DNA of 39,882 bases from a virus: IMG/VR virus record IMGVR_UViG_3300027906_000050, positions 1 to 39,882 of that record. One strand, 5' to 3'. Positions within the stretch are counted from its first letter, which is position 1. Each line of letters starts with the position of its first letter. Positions 39,862 to 39,882 of the stretch are shown here, one piece after another. The position numbers were made by a program, and so were the translations under genes. The notes beneath the pieces were generated by a model. It searched no databases, was not told the origin of the DNA, and saw only the letters and a program-made list of their open reading frames with translations.

Positions 39862-39874
39862 GAACAAATTGTTC
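39862..39874. promoter_or_regulatory. Palindrome upstream of the replication genes
   Basis: GAACAA-A-TTGTTC, perfect 6-base arms, 48 bases before the 60-aa gene start. Possible operator; the window ends shortly after. Confidence 0.25.
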
Positions 39875-39882
39875 AAAATGTT

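Noticed and set aside
1-39882. tRNA, rRNA or integrase/attachment sites
   Set aside because: No cloverleaf with a T-loop, no rRNA segment and no integrase motif was found by eye; a tRNA search program would be needed to exclude small ones.

Overview
This window is part of a cyanophage genome. It is AT-rich (roughly 35% GC by eye), densely packed with overlapping genes, and carries photosynthesis genes of cyanobacterial origin: psbA (photosystem II D1) and a high-light-inducible protein, plus an NblA-like small protein. It also holds capsid, tail-fibre and lysozyme genes and many small membrane and virion proteins of the kind found in marine cyanophages. The host is inferred to be a marine picocyanobacterium; the NblA-like gene would point to a phycobilisome-containing Synechococcus if it is functional. 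No T4-type core gene is recognisable here, and replication rests on a fused Prim-Pol/PriCT/SF3 (D5-like) primase-helicase. The lineage may therefore be a non-T4 one that shares accessory genes with cyanomyoviruses. This is inference.

Layout. 1-5020 (+): end of a major virion protein, a helix-hairpin-helix protein, small head/neck-like genes, a phosphomannomutase-like HAD enzyme and a 513-aa virion protein with a split zinc-finger-like motif. 5044-7380 (+): photosynthesis island with psbA, its terminator, two tiny membrane proteins, an outer-membrane-like protein, hli and a terminator. 7382-7597 (-): isolated HTH protein. 7695-12617 (+): giant 1293-aa protein, GH24 lysozyme, NblA-like protein. 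12614-13329 (-): DUF3310 gene overlapping a second frame. 13372-14045 (+): two small genes. 14042-17075 (-): HTH regulator, two unknowns (one frameshifted), 2OG-Fe(II) oxygenase, Dam-like protein and dCTP-deaminase-like protein. 17120-29259 (+): about 12 kb of tail-fibre and receptor-binding genes with shared modules and repeated intergenic sequences, ending in two membrane/virion genes. 29039-39814 (-): secreted/virion proteins, nucleotidyltransferase, holin-like membrane proteins, small genes, a structural protein, two HNH proteins, a large nested inverted repeat, a mannose-6-phosphate-isomerase-type cupin, a glycosyltransferase and the primase-helicase.

Themes. (1) Host manipulation: D1, Hli and the NblA-like protein could together keep photosystem II running and dismantle antennae. 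(2) Sugar chemistry: cupin isomerase, phosphomannomutase, nucleotidyltransferase and glycosyltransferase could activate and transfer mannose or heptose. (3) A nucleotide/DNA-modification-like cluster in which two of three enzymes lack the expected catalytic residue. (4) Tail-fibre diversification by module shuffling. (5) A recurring TATAATTA box 27-37 bases before five + strand structural genes, the likely promoter signal here.
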